Program-made: the position numbers and the translations under genes
In this document: positions 16,380-25,193 of the stretch, piece by piece
Layout: every line of letters begins with the position of its first letter
Numbering within the stretch: the first letter of the stretch is position 1
Assembly: GCA_029859805.1 (NCBI GenBank)
Contig: JAOUCL010000009.1
Coordinates: 1-42,671, forward strand
Length of the DNA stretch: 42,671 nucleotides
Direction of reading: 5' to 3'
Origin: Rhodospirillales bacterium
GTDB lineage: Bacteria > Pseudomonadota > Alphaproteobacteria > Kiloniellales > JAKSDN01
Notes under the pieces: generated by a model
Database searches by the model: none
Told to the model about the DNA's origin: nothing
Seen by the model: only the letters and a program-made list of their open reading frames with translations

Positions 16380-17630
16380 ATGACCCCGGCCGGCAAGCTG
16401 GCGCCGCAGGAGTGGATGACCGCGCCGGCGACGCGGGCCGTGCTCGAGGCCCTGGGCGCCGACGGGGCGGAGGTGCGCTTCGTCGGCGGTTGCGTGCGCG
16501 ACGCCCTGGCGGACCGGCCCGTCAACGACGTGGACCTGGCCACGGCCGATCCGCCGGAGACGGTCATCGCGCTGCTGCGCCGTGCCGGCCTGAAGGCGGT
16601 GCCGACCGGGCTCGACCACGGCACGATCACCGCCGTCTCGCACCATCGGCCCTTCGAGGTCACCACCCTGCGCCGCGACGTCGAGACCCACGGCCGCCAC
16701 GCGACGGTCGCGTTCACCGACGACTGGAAGGCCGACGCGGCTCGCCGCGACTTTACCTTCAACGCGTTGTCGTGCCGCCCCGACGGCACGCTCTTCGACC
16801 CCTTCGGCGGGCAGAGCGACCTGGAGGCAGGGCGTGTGCGCTTCGTCGGCGATGCCCGCGCGCGTATCGAGGAGGACTATCTGCGCCTGCTGCGCTTCTT
16901 CCGGTTCCAGGCCCACTACGGGCGCGGCGACCCGAACCCGGAGGGCTTGGCCGCGGCGACGGATCTAGCCCCGGAGCTGGCGTTCCTTTCCGGCGAGCGA
17001 ATCCGCAACGAGCTGTTCAGGCTGCTGGAGGCTGAGGCGCCGGTGCCGGTGCTCGAGGTGATGCGACGCCAACACATCCTGGACGCGGTGCTGCCGCAGC
17101 TGCGCGACAGCGCCGTGCTCGCGGCGTTGCTCGCGCTTCGCGTCGAGCCGTCGGGGCCGGAGGTTCTGCTGCGCCTCGGCGCGCTGGTCGAGGGCGGCCC
17201 GGCCGCTGCGACGGCACTTGCCGAGCGGCTGCACCTCTCGCGGGCCGAGCGGGAGCGGCTCGCCGGCCTGCTCGATCTGCCACAGGATCTCGAAATTGAC
17301 TGCGAGGGGCGGGCGCTGCGCCGGGCCTTCTACCGCCTGGGGGCCGAGCGTGCCGCCGACCTGCTGCGCCTCGACTGGGCCCGCCGTCGGGCGGCCGGAT
17401 CTGCCGTCGACGACCCCGTGGCCCGGCGGGCCCTGGCCGCGGCCGCGGCCTGGCGCCCGGTGCCGTTTCCCCTCAAGGGGCGCGACGCGCTCAAACTCGG
17501 CATGGCGCCCAGCGAATCCGTCGGCCGTCTGCTCGCCGAGGTCGAGGCTTGGTGGATCGCCCAGGACTTCCGGCCATCGCGCGCGGAGTGCCTGGAACGC
17601 CTGAAGGAACTGGCCGCGGCGGGGCGTTGA
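16380..17630 (+). CDS. CCA tRNA nucleotidyltransferase / poly(A) polymerase family
   Basis: 416 residues. The class II nucleotidyltransferase head is typical: VRFVGGCVRDALADRPVNDV with the catalytic carboxylates in NDVDLAT, then TITAVSHHRPFEVTTLR, ARRDFTFNAL and EEDYLRLLRFFRFQAHYG (motif D, which selects ATP and CTP). The C-terminal half (about 180-416) is the helical tRNA-binding body. It adds or repairs the 3' CCA end of tRNAs. No HD domain is apparent. It is the last gene of the DUF1285-NUDIX-DUF6111 set and is convergent with the large AAA/SPOR gene, with 18 bp between stops. Distinguishing CCA-adding from poly(A) polymerase by sequence is imperfect, but length and context favour CCA addition. 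Confidence 0.9.
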   Translation: MTPAGKLAPQEWMTAPATRAVLEALGADGAEVRFVGGCVRDALADRPVNDVDLATADPPETVIALLRRAGLKAVPTGLDHGTITAVSHHRPFEVTTLRRDVETHGRHATVAFTDDWKADAARRDFTFNALSCRPDGTLFDPFGGQSDLEAGRVRFVGDARARIEEDYLRLLRFFRFQAHYGRGDPNPEGLAAATDLAPELAFLSGERIRNELFRLLEAEAPVPVLEVMRRQHILDAVLPQLRDSAVLAALLALRVEPSGPEVLLRLGALVEGGPAAATALAERLHLSRAERERLAGLLDLPQDLEIDCEGRALRRAFYRLGAERAADLLRLDWARRRAAGSAVDDPVARRALAAAAAWRPVPFPLKGRDALKLGMAPSESVGRLLAEVEAWWIAQDFRPSRAECLERLKELAAAGR

Positions 17631-17648
17631 CCCCTTGGCCAGCAATCC

Positions 17649-20537
17649 TCATTCCACCGTGAAGGCGGTCTCCGAGAGCACGTCGCCGTCGGGCGAGACG
17701 ATCTGAACGCGCCATGCGCCGAGCGACAGCTCGGCGCTGCTCCAGGTCCGCCAGCGGACCGAGGTCCCGATCTCCATGTCGACCGTCGCATAGAGGGCGT
17801 CGTCATAGAGCCAAACGAAGGACACGTGTGTCGGTGCGCCCGGATTGTCGATCTTGGCGTAGGCGAAGGCGCGGCCGTCCTGGGGCGAGAAGGTCGTGGT
17901 CATGCCGATCGGTTCCCGGTCGACGACATCTCTCGCCATGACGAAGTCCCGCGCGGCGATGTCCGTTTCCTGCGGCTTCGCCACCGAATCGGGCGTACTC
18001 GCCTCGACCATCGCGATCGTGACATCGCGGGGCAGCAGCGATATGGGGGCCGTCCCAGTCGTCGTTCCGTTCGCCTGCGCGGCAATCGGATTCGCCTTCG
18101 TGGCGACCGGTTTCGCCTGCGCCGCGGTCGGCCTCGCCGCCGCGATCTGTTGCAGGACCATGCAGTCCTGCTGGCTGCTCTTGAGCCGCGCGCACATCTG
18201 AAAGACCTCGGCCTTGTCCGGCACGGACTCCGTGCGCACCCGGAAATAAGGCACGCCATTGACATCGGCCTTGTAGACTTTCAGCCGAGCGTCCCCCAAG
18301 AGCTCGGGGAAGCGGTCCCTCAGCCGCGTCACTTCCCGATCGGCCTCCTCTTCCGAGCGAAGGGCGGCCAGTTGGATGACGAAATCACCCTTGGCGGCGG
18401 CAAAGGCAACCGGCGCGCGCGCCACTTCCACCAACAAGGGGCCCGTGGTGCTCCTGCTGTCGCCATTGGCCTCCCAGGCGGTCGCAGCGACCAGGAGTTC
18501 GAATCGGCCAATGGACCCGGCCGGAGGTGTCAGCGTGAGACCCGCCAGCTCGTCCGGGCGGAGGTCCCAGCCGTCGTCGCCCTTGTCCTGGCCGGCCGAG
18601 AGGCGCGCGCCGTCGGGGAGAGCGGAAATCGTTACGGAGAGGGTCTCGGATCCGTCGGCATCGGCCAGTGCCGCGCGGATATCGAGCGGGATCGCCTGGT
18701 CTTGGCCGCCCTTGGCTCCGGTCATGTTCAGGCGGGGTGCATCGGCCTTGGCGGCCACCTCGACAACCAGAAAATCCCTCGTGCTGGTGCTTTCGCCGTC
18801 GATCCTCCGGGCCGTGGCGTCGATCACGAGCCGCAAGGGGCCGGCGAAGTCCGGCGGCGGCTTCAGTGCGAGCCCCACCAGCTCGTCCGGTTTCAGGCTC
18901 CAGCGGCCGTCGCCGTTGTCGCGCCCGGCCGAGGGCCGGGCGCCGTCGGGCAGGCCGGAAATAGCGATCGTCAGGTTCGCGCTGTCGCCGCCGCCGGCCA
19001 GTGCCGCGCGGATGTCGAGCGGTATGGCTTGGTCTTCGGTGCCGCTGGCGTGCGCCGCGTAGAGCGTTGGCACGCCGACGGCCGGGGGCCGGGCATCTGG
19101 TGCTTCGACCGGATCTGCCGGATCCGCCGTCATCTCGGCCAGAGGATAAACCTCGGGCGCGGGCGCAGCTGCCGTGGTGGTGTCTTTGTCAGAGACCTCC
19201 GGCTCTTTGTCTGCTGCATCGGACGGCGGCGTCTCGCTCAAGAGAGTCTCGTTCGAGGACCAGGGCCAGGTTCCATGGATCGCTATGCCCAGGCCGCCCA
19301 AGACGAAGCCGGCCAGTAACAGCGCTGCAATCGGCGCGAGCAAGTCGCCCCGGCGCACAGGTCTGATGTCGGCCACGGTTACGAAAAGGTCGCGGGGGAA
19401 CGGGGCAAGGGCAGGTTCGGTCTCCGCCTCGTCGTACAACGGAGGCCCGTCCGGAATCTCCAGGGCGCTTTCGCCGGCCGTACCCAACGCCCCCTCGGGC
19501 CGTTCCGGGCTCCGATCGTCCGGCGTCGGCGCCTGGGGTGCCTCGGCCGTCGCACCGGGTCCCTCCTGCGCCACCTCGTCGGAGTCTTCGGTAGCGGCGG
19601 CAGGGTTGCCTGATGGCGGGCCGGCGGCTGCCGATATCGGAATCGCAGTTTGATCCCCGGACTCATGCTCCGCGGGGTGGTTTTCGGAAGGCGCCTCGTC
19701 GCGCGTCGCGGGTTCGCTGCGCGCCGAGAGTTCTCGAACGGCCGCCTCGACCGTGTCGGCGGAAACGGCGCTGCTGGCCTCGCGGCCGGCCAGATGCAAG
19801 GCCGCCGCGCAGATTTGGTTGACCCGGCGCGGGACGCCCTGGGCGCAGATTGCGATCCGCTCGATGGCCTCGGAGGAGAAGACGTCGGAATCCCAGTCGT
19901 CGACGGCCTGCAGGCGGTATTGGATATAGGTCTCCACCTCTATGCGGTCGAGGGGTTCCAATCTACAGTAGGCGATCGCGGATTCCTGCAGGAAGGACAG
20001 TTTTGAGCCGCACAGGCGAGACACGAGATCCGGCCGGCCGGCAAGAACCACTTGGACCAGCTTTCGCCCGCCAAATTCGAGCTCGGTGAGCCAGGAGAGA
20101 TCTTCCAGCGTAGCATCGCTCAAGGTCTGGGCGGCGTCGACTAGGATGACCGCTGTCGTTCTGGCCTCCAGCCGTTCGAGCAAGTGCGCGGCCAAGGCCC
20201 GTACGCGCCCCATACGGTCGTTCGCAGTTTCGGGTACTTGCAGTTCGTCGCAACAGAACTTGAGGAGTTCGTCGAAGGAGGCCGTAACGCAGCGAGGCGA
20301 TACGACGGGATGGCCGGCTGCCGCGAGCGCCTGTTCGAGCCTCAGTAGCAGCGTCGTCTTGCCGGTTCCCGGCTCGCCCACCAGCAGCACCACACCCTTC
20401 TGTCCGCCAAGGTCCGAGAGAACCCTGTCGCAAGCCGTTCGGGCGGCGGAATTCGGATAGAAGAACCGCGTATCAGGCGTGTCGTCGAAAGGATGCCGAC
20501 AATCGTTGAAGCCTTCGGTTGACGTGTCGCGATCCAA
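17649..20537 (-). CDS. DamX-like mosaic: ExeA-type AAA, TM, two adhesin-like repeats, SPOR, DUF2914
   Basis: 962 residues from TTG 20537 (GGGGGGG 7 nt upstream). An ATG at 20624 adds 29 residues of atypical codon use and lacks a ribosome-binding site. Order: ExeA/GspA-like ATPase at about 10-270 with Walker A GEPGTGKT (54-61) but Walker B VILVDAAQTL, where the usual DEAQ glutamate is Ala135; an acidic, Pro-rich linker; one membrane segment (399-420); two 111-residue-period repeats starting DQAIPLDIRAAL (502 and 613) that resemble the Ig/cadherin-like repeats of RTX adhesins; SPOR (about 717-797, FVIQLAALRSEEEADREV); and DUF2914 (about 841-962, ending GAWRVQIVSPDGDVL). Topology puts the ATPase in the cytoplasm and the rest in the periplasm. 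AAA-TM-SPOR proteins are known as DamX-type septal proteins; the extra modules are unusual. Confidence 0.82.
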   Translation of the reverse strand: MDRDTSTEGFNDCRHPFDDTPDTRFFYPNSAARTACDRVLSDLGGQKGVVLLVGEPGTGKTTLLLRLEQALAAAGHPVVSPRCVTASFDELLKFCCDELQVPETANDRMGRVRALAAHLLERLEARTTAVILVDAAQTLSDATLEDLSWLTELEFGGRKLVQVVLAGRPDLVSRLCGSKLSFLQESAIAYCRLEPLDRIEVETYIQYRLQAVDDWDSDVFSSEAIERIAICAQGVPRRVNQICAAALHLAGREASSAVSADTVEAAVRELSARSEPATRDEAPSENHPAEHESGDQTAIPISAAAGPPSGNPAAATEDSDEVAQEGPGATAEAPQAPTPDDRSPERPEGALGTAGESALEIPDGPPLYDEAETEPALAPFPRDLFVTVADIRPVRRGDLLAPIAALLLAGFVLGGLGIAIHGTWPWSSNETLLSETPPSDAADKEPEVSDKDTTTAAAPAPEVYPLAEMTADPADPVEAPDARPPAVGVPTLYAAHASGTEDQAIPLDIRAALAGGGDSANLTIAISGLPDGARPSAGRDNGDGRWSLKPDELVGLALKPPPDFAGPLRLVIDATARRIDGESTSTRDFLVVEVAAKADAPRLNMTGAKGGQDQAIPLDIRAALADADGSETLSVTISALPDGARLSAGQDKGDDGWDLRPDELAGLTLTPPAGSIGRFELLVAATAWEANGDSRSTTGPLLVEVARAPVAFAAAKGDFVIQLAALRSEEEADREVTRLRDRFPELLGDARLKVYKADVNGVPYFRVRTESVPDKAEVFQMCARLKSSQQDCMVLQQIAAARPTAAQAKPVATKANPIAAQANGTTTGTAPISLLPRDVTIAMVEASTPDSVAKPQETDIAARDFVMARDVVDREPIGMTTTFSPQDGRAFAYAKIDNPGAPTHVSFVWLYDDALYATVDMEIGTSVRWRTWSSAELSLGAWRVQIVSPDGDVLSETAFTVE

Positions 20538-20875
20538 GTCAAACCCCCCCGGTTGCAACGCAGCTCGCCCTCCGAACGATGCAAAAAAACACGGGTGCCG
20601 CGTTGCATCCGGCAACAAATACAATATCGGGCGTGCTTGTTCAGCAAGGTGGTCTGGATCAAATTTGTGACCGTGGGAGCGTTCGCGGCGCGAATCACAG
20701 CGCCGAGGTGCCGTTCGAGCGAACGAAGGCCAAGCTTCGAACGTTGCATCGACGGCATTTGGGTTTGGCCGCGCGCAGCCGGGCTGCCGCGATCTTCAGG
20801 AGCCTTCCGCTCCTCCGCCAAAGCGGCCGCCAGCCAGCCGTGCGGGCATTCCGATCCGTCGAGGGACGCGGCCGC
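20538..20875. other. Leader and intergenic region between hemF and the DamX-like gene
   Basis: About 338 bp. It contains an imperfect inverted repeat at 20551-20610 (separate entry) and a perfect 9-bp inverted repeat AGCGGCCGC/GCGGCCGCT (20822-20830 and 20868-20876) just past the hemF stop, with a 37-nt loop and no T-tract, a weak terminator candidate. No gene is recognised; short frames on both strands lack any familiar motif. The promoter of the DamX-like gene should lie here, but I cannot point to a convincing one. Confidence 0.45.
20551..20610 (-). repeat. Inverted repeat in the leader of the DamX-like gene
   Basis: GGTTGCAACGC (20551-20561) pairs with GCGTTGCATCC (20600-20610), 10 of 11 positions, enclosing 38 bp that include a run of seven A (seven T on the coding strand). 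The 3' arm of the RNA hairpin abuts the G-run proposed as the ribosome-binding site of the TTG start at 20537, so folding could affect translation. Confidence 0.45.
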
Positions 20876-21751
20876 TCAAGGCCAGGCGGCCTCGGGGGGC
20901 ATGGACATGAGGATCGCCTCGACGTTGCCGCCGGTCATCAGGCCGAACTTTGTGCCGCGGTCGTAGAGCAGATTGAATTCCGCGTAGCGGCCGCGCCGCA
21001 TCAGCTGGTGGCGGCGCTGCTCCTCGGTCCAGGGTTCGGCCATTTGCCGGCGGACCAATTCGGGATAGATCTTCAGGAAGGCCAGGCCGACGTCGCGGGT
21101 GAAGGCGAGGTCCGCCTCCCAGTCGCCGCTGTCGACGTAGTCGTAGAAGATGCCGCCGACGCCGCGCGCCTCGCCCCGGTGCTTGATGAAGAAGTACTCG
21201 TCGCACCAGGCCTTGAAGCGCGGATAGTAGTCCGGGTCGTGCTTGTCGCAGGCGGCCCGGAAGGCGGCGTGGAAGGCCTCGGTGTCCGCGGCCACCGGGA
21301 ACATGGGATTGAGGTCCGAGCCGCCGCCGAACCAAGCTTTGGACGTGACCACGTGGCGCGTGTTCATGTGCACTGCCGGGACCAGGGGCGAGCGCAGGTG
21401 GGCGACCAGGGAGATGCCGCCGGCCCAGAAACGCGGATCGTCCTCGGCACCGGGAATCTGCTTGGCGAAGTCCGGCGCGAACTCGCCCCAGACCGTCGAG
21501 ACGTTGACCCCGACCTTCTCGAAGACCCGGCCGCGCAGGACCGACATGACCCCGCCGCCGCCCTCTCCCTCCTGGGCCTCGCGCTTCCAGGCCTTGCGTT
21601 CGAAGCGACCGGGCGCCACGTGGGCGAAGCGCTCGGCGTTCTTCCCCGAGAGCTCGTCCTCGAGCGCCTCGAAGGCGGCGCAGATCTTGTCGCGGAGCTC
21701 GGCAAACCAGGCCGATGCCCGGTCTTTCTGTGCTTGGCTCGGCAGGGTCAT
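20876..21751 (-). CDS. hemF: Oxygen-dependent coproporphyrinogen III oxidase
   Basis: 291 residues, the usual HemF length, from ATG 21751; the frame runs 29 residues further but into the trmL gene. The enzyme oxidatively decarboxylates coproporphyrinogen III to protoporphyrinogen IX using O2. Family signatures are complete: [53 protein letters not shown] and the C-terminal [20 protein letters not shown] followed by [13 protein letters not shown]. It lies 13 nt downstream of trmL on the same strand, and petABC starts on the opposite strand beyond trmL, placing haem synthesis next to the cytochrome bc1 operon. An aerobic lifestyle is implied; an anaerobic HemN could be elsewhere. Confidence 0.96.
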   Translation of the reverse strand: MTLPSQAQKDRASAWFAELRDKICAAFEALEDELSGKNAERFAHVAPGRFERKAWKREAQEGEGGGGVMSVLRGRVFEKVGVNVSTVWGEFAPDFAKQIPGAEDDPRFWAGGISLVAHLRSPLVPAVHMNTRHVVTSKAWFGGGSDLNPMFPVAADTEAFHAAFRAACDKHDPDYYPRFKAWCDEYFFIKHRGEARGVGGIFYDYVDSGDWEADLAFTRDVGLAFLKIYPELVRRQMAEPWTEEQRRHQLMRRGRYAEFNLLYDRGTKFGLMTGGNVEAILMSMPPEAAWP

Positions 21752-21764
21752 CTCGGCGGGATCC

Positions 21765-22220
21765 TCACTGTGGTGCGGGGAATCGTTTCGTTTGGCGCAG
21801 GGCCTCGCCCAGGACCATGGCCGCGGCGAGCGCCACATTGAGCGAGCGCAGTCCCGCGCGCAAGGGGATCCGGACGCGCGCGGCGGCCGCTTCGTGCAGC
21901 GCCGCGGGTGCGCCCGCCGACTCGCGTCCGACCAGCAGGCTGTCCGTGGCCCGGTAGGCGAAATCCGTATAATGCAGCTCGCCGGCGGTGGTCAGCAGGA
22001 CGAGCCGGCCGTCGAGCGCCGCCCGGTAGGCGTCCCACGAGCTGTGCCGCGTCATCTCGACCTGGTCCAAATAGTCCATGCCGGCGCGCCGCAGGCGCCG
22101 GTCGTCGATCAGAAAGCCGCAGGGCTCGATGATGTCGACCGGAACGCCGAGGCAGGCGCCCAGCCGCAACAGGGCGCCGGTGTTCTGCGGGATGTCCGGC
22201 TCGAAGAGGGCGAGGCGCAT
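21765..22220 (-). CDS. trmL: tRNA (cytidine(34)-2'-O)-methyltransferase
   Basis: 151 residues, the size of TrmL, a minimal SPOUT methyltransferase that 2'-O-methylates the wobble base of tRNA-Leu. Visible are the N-terminal [20 protein letters not shown], the middle [20 protein letters not shown] and the C-terminal knot region [20 protein letters not shown] that binds S-adenosylmethionine. It is separated from hemF by 13 nt and is divergent from petA with about 230 bp between. The TrmL versus TrmJ/other SPOUT choice rests on length and the N-terminal signature. Confidence 0.92.
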   Translation of the reverse strand: MRLALFEPDIPQNTGALLRLGACLGVPVDIIEPCGFLIDDRRLRRAGMDYLDQVEMTRHSSWDAYRAALDGRLVLLTTAGELHYTDFAYRATDSLLVGRESAGAPAALHEAAAARVRIPLRAGLRSLNVALAAAMVLGEALRQTKRFPAPQ

Positions 22221-22450
22221 GTCGAATGATTTTCCCGGTCGAGGGCCTTCCGGCCTTTGCGTTTCCGGCCAATTTCCTCTAAATGTGTCGCCGGAGGCAA
22301 GCGGGGGCGTGCTGCGAGATCGTGCTTGCCCTGCGGGCAGGGCGCATCAGTTTGCGCGCCGCGAGGAAACGCGTGGAAACCATCCTGTGATGCCAGCAGG
22401 ATTTTGACCTCGGCGTGGACTGGGGCGAGGACTGGAAGGGAAGTATAATT

Positions 22451-22999
22451 ATGACGGATACGGCACATTCCGCCCGCCCGGAAGACGGCGAGACGCGGCG
22501 GGACTTCCTTTATCTCGCGGCCGGCGCGGTCGGCGCGGTCGGCACCGGCATCGCCGTCTGGCCGCTCATCGACTCGATGAATCCCTCGGCCGAGGTGCTG
22601 GCGCTGGCGTCGACGGAGGTCGACCTCTCGCCGATCGAGGAGGGCCAGCGGGTCACGGTCACCTGGCGGGGCAGTCCCGTGTTCATCGAGCACCGCACCG
22701 AGCAGCAGATCGCGGCGGCGCGCGACGTCGTCCTCGAAGAGCTGCCCGACCCGCAGACCGACGAGGCCAGGGTGCAGCGGCCGGAGTGGCTCGTGATGGT
22801 GGGCGTCTGCACCCATCTGGGCTGCATACCGCTCGGCCAAAATCCCGGCCAGAGCCGCGGCGAATTCGGCGGCTGGTTCTGCCCCTGCCACGGCTCGGTA
22901 TTTGACACCTCGGGGCGCATCCGCAGGGGACCGGCGCCGCGGAACTTGGACGTGCCGGCGTACAAGTTCCTAGATGACGGCAGAATACGGATCGGCTGA
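22451..22999 (+). CDS. petA: Ubiquinol-cytochrome c reductase, Rieske iron-sulfur subunit
   Basis: 182 residues from ATG 22451, with GGGAA 8-9 nt upstream. It carries the 2Fe-2S cluster of complex III that accepts the first electron of ubiquinol. The twin-arginine anchor is visible ([19 protein letters not shown], residues 13-31) with one N-terminal membrane segment. The Rieske boxes are Cys120-Thr-His122-Leu-Gly-Cys125 and Cys144-Pro-Cys146-His147-Gly-Ser: ligands C120, H122, C144, H147 and the disulfide pair C125/C146 all present. It is followed by petB after 11 nt and petC, a standard alphaproteobacterial operon. The TATAAT just before the start codon is probably coincidental. Confidence 0.97.
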   Translation: MTDTAHSARPEDGETRRDFLYLAAGAVGAVGTGIAVWPLIDSMNPSAEVLALASTEVDLSPIEEGQRVTVTWRGSPVFIEHRTEQQIAAARDVVLEELPDPQTDEARVQRPEWLVMVGVCTHLGCIPLGQNPGQSRGEFGGWFCPCHGSVFDTSGRIRRGPAPRNLDVPAYKFLDDGRIRIG

Positions 23000-23010
23000 G
23001 GGGGCGGCTC

Positions 23011-24270
23011 ATGAGCGACAAGGGCATGATGAACAACCCGGTAATCCGGTGGATCGAATACCGGATGCCGATCTTCTCCTTCCTCAACCATTCGGTGGGA
23101 ACCGAGTATCCCTCGCCCAAGAACCTCAGCTACTGGTGGAATTTCGGCTCGCTCGCCGGGATCGTGCTGGTGATCATGATCGTCACCGGCATCTTGCTGG
23201 CGATGCAGTACACGCCGCACGCCGACCACGCCTTCGATTCGGTCGAGCGCATCATGCGCGACGTGAACAGCGGCTGGCTGCTGCGTTACCTCCACACGAA
23301 CGGGGGCTCGTTCTTCTTCATCTTGGTCTACATCCACGTGTTCCGCGGCATGTACTACGGCTCCTACAAGGAGCCGCGCGAGCTGCTGTGGATCCTGGGC
23401 GTGATCATCCTGCTGATCATGATGGCCACGGCCTTCATGGGCTACGTGCTGCCCTGGGGCCAGATGAGCTTCTGGGCCGCCAAGGTGATCACCAACCTGT
23501 TCTCGGCGGTCCCCTGGATCGGGGACTGGATCGTCACCTGGCTGTGGGGCGGCTTCACCGTGGGCAACCCGACGCTCAACCGCTTCTACTCGCTGCACTA
23601 CCTGCTGCCCTTCGTGCTCGTCGCCCTGGTCGTGCTGCATATCTGGGCGCTGCACCAATTCGGATCGAACAACCCGCTGGGCATCGAGGCCAAGGGGCCG
23701 CAGGACAAGATCCCCTTCCATCCCTACTACACGGTCAAGGACCTCTACGGCATGGGCGTGTTCCTGCTGGTGTTCTTCGCGGTGGTGTTCTTCGCGCCCA
23801 ACCTGCTGGGCGAGCCGGACAACTACATCGAGGCCAACCCGCTGGCCACGCCGGCCCATATCGTGCCCGAATGGTACTTCATGCCCTACTACGCGATCCT
23901 CCGCTCGATCCCGCAAAAACTGCTCGGCGTGATTGCCATGTTCGGCTCGCTCCTGATCCTGCTGGTGCTGCCGTGGATCGACCGCTCGCCGGTCAAGAGC
24001 GCCAGGTTTCGGCCAGTCTACAAGTGGCTGTTCTGGGTCTTCGTCGTGGTCTGCTTCGTGCTCGGCTATATTGGCGCAAAGCCGCCCGAGGGCGTGTACG
24101 TGGTTGTCGGGCGCATCGCGACCGCGGCTTATTTCCTGTTCTTCGTGGTCGTGTATTTCCTGAGCTATATCGAGCGGCCGAAACCGTTGCCCGCCTCGAT
24201 CAGCGAACCGGTGCTCAAGGGCGGCGGCAGCCCAGCCGGCGCCCAGGCCAAGCCGATGGAGAAGGCCTGA
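23011..24270 (+). CDS. petB: Cytochrome b of the bc1 complex
   Basis: 419 residues, one full-length cytochrome b with eight membrane helices (not the split b6/subunit IV form). Haem-binding helices are seen at [20 protein letters not shown] and [20 protein letters not shown], giving the paired histidines for bL and bH. The Qo-site motif is present as [18 protein letters not shown], and [12 protein letters not shown] precedes it. It oxidises ubiquinol at Qo and reduces quinone at Qi. The short C-terminal extension after the last helix ([14 protein letters not shown] onward) is hydrophilic and variable in the family. The stop overlaps the petC start (TGATG at 24268-24272), so the two are translationally coupled. 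Confidence 0.97.
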   Translation: MSDKGMMNNPVIRWIEYRMPIFSFLNHSVGTEYPSPKNLSYWWNFGSLAGIVLVIMIVTGILLAMQYTPHADHAFDSVERIMRDVNSGWLLRYLHTNGGSFFFILVYIHVFRGMYYGSYKEPRELLWILGVIILLIMMATAFMGYVLPWGQMSFWAAKVITNLFSAVPWIGDWIVTWLWGGFTVGNPTLNRFYSLHYLLPFVLVALVVLHIWALHQFGSNNPLGIEAKGPQDKIPFHPYYTVKDLYGMGVFLLVFFAVVFFAPNLLGEPDNYIEANPLATPAHIVPEWYFMPYYAILRSIPQKLLGVIAMFGSLLILLVLPWIDRSPVKSARFRPVYKWLFWVFVVVCFVLGYIGAKPPEGVYVVVGRIATAAYFLFFVVVYFLSYIERPKPLPASISEPVLKGGGSPAGAQAKPMEKA

Positions 24271-25085
24271 TGAAAAAGCTTCTGATCGGCGTGCTGGCCG
24301 CGGGCCTCGGGCTGACCCTGACCACGGCTGAGGCGGCCCAAACGCCTGCGCCTCCCGAGCAGGAGTGGTCCTTCGACGGCATCGTCGGCACCTTCGACCG
24401 GGCGGCCCTGCAGCGCGGCCTGCAGGTCTACCGGGAGGTCTGCTCGGGCTGTCATTCCTTGAAATACATCGCCTTCCGCAACCTCTCCGACCTCGGCTAC
24501 ACGCAGGCGGAGATCAACCTCCTGGCCCTCGAAGCCGTGGTGGTCGACGGGCCGGACGACGAGGGCGAGATGTTCGAGCGCGACGGCCGTCCCTCGGATT
24601 ATTTCCCTTCGCCTTTCCCCAACGATAGGGCCGCGGCGGCGGCCAACAATGGCGCACTACCGCCCGACCTCTCGCTGATGGCCAAGGCGCGCAAGGGCGG
24701 GCCCGATTATACCTATGCGATCCTGACCGGCTTTGAGGAGCTGCCGGAAAACTGGAAGGAGCTGGATGAATACAGCTTTCTGCCCAGGGATTTTAAACTC
24801 CAGGAGGGCCTGACCTTCAACAGATACTTCCCCGGTCACCAGATCGCCATGGCTGATCAGATCGCCATGGCTGCGCCTCTGGCCGGGGGCGTCGTCGAGT
24901 ACGCCGACGGGACCGAGGCCACGATCGAGCAGATGTCCCACGACGTCACCACCTTTCTGATGTGGACGGCCGAACCGAAGCTGGAGGTGCGCAAGGCCTG
25001 GGGCGTCAAGGTGATGATCTTCGTCTTCGTCCTGACCGTCCTGCTCGGGTTCGTGAAGAAAAAGGTCTGGGCGGACGTGCACTGA
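24270..25085 (+). CDS. petC: Cytochrome c1 with a duplicated haem-ligand motif
   Basis: 271 residues: signal peptide (1-22), haem c site Cys58-Ser-Gly-Cys61-His62, and a C-terminal membrane anchor (about 246-264) ending KKKVWADVH. Cytochrome c1 carries electrons from the Rieske protein to cytochrome c. The sixth haem ligand is a methionine in a motif of the form G-H-x-I-A-M-x-x-P-L. Here that region reads GHQIAMADQIAMAAPL: six residues (QIAMAD) are duplicated, giving two candidate methionines, Met194 and Met200. The DNA shows an 18-bp tandem duplication (24840-24875). The rest of the protein is normal for an alphaproteobacterial c1. It is the last gene of petABC. Confidence 0.96.
   Translation: MKKLLIGVLAAGLGLTLTTAEAAQTPAPPEQEWSFDGIVGTFDRAALQRGLQVYREVCSGCHSLKYIAFRNLSDLGYTQAEINLLALEAVVVDGPDDEGEMFERDGRPSDYFPSPFPNDRAAAAANNGALPPDLSLMAKARKGGPDYTYAILTGFEELPENWKELDEYSFLPRDFKLQEGLTFNRYFPGHQIAMADQIAMAAPLAGGVVEYADGTEATIEQMSHDVTTFLMWTAEPKLEVRKAWGVKVMIFVFVLTVLLGFVKKKVWADVH
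24840..24875 (+). repeat. 18-bp in-frame tandem duplication in petC
   Basis: Two adjacent 18-bp units, 24840-24857 and 24858-24875, share their first 16 bases exactly (CAGATCGCCATGGCTG) and differ only at the end. It encodes QIAMAD followed by QIAMAA over the axial-methionine region of cytochrome c1. Near-identity implies a recent event or strong selection. Confidence 0.9.
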
Positions 25086-25121
25086 GCGCCGCCGCCGAAG
25101 GTCGCCGAAAGGGCGGCGCTC
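25084..25121 (+). terminator. Candidate hairpin terminator after petC
   Basis: A perfect 10-bp inverted repeat GAGCGCCGCC/GGCGGCGCTC begins in the petC stop codon and encloses 18 bases. There is no T-tract after it, so it may be an RNA-stabilising or weak termination structure rather than a full intrinsic terminator. Confidence 0.45.
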
Positions 25122-25193
25122 ATCCTGCGCCGCCTTGGATTTCCGCTCCGCTTCCAGTAAACCGGACCGGCAAACGAGCGTCAGGGAGCGACC

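Noticed and set aside
22443-22451. TATAAT immediately before petA as a leaderless promoter
   Set aside because: It abuts the start codon, while a GGGAA ribosome-binding site at the right spacing shows normal translation; no -35 at the proper distance was found.
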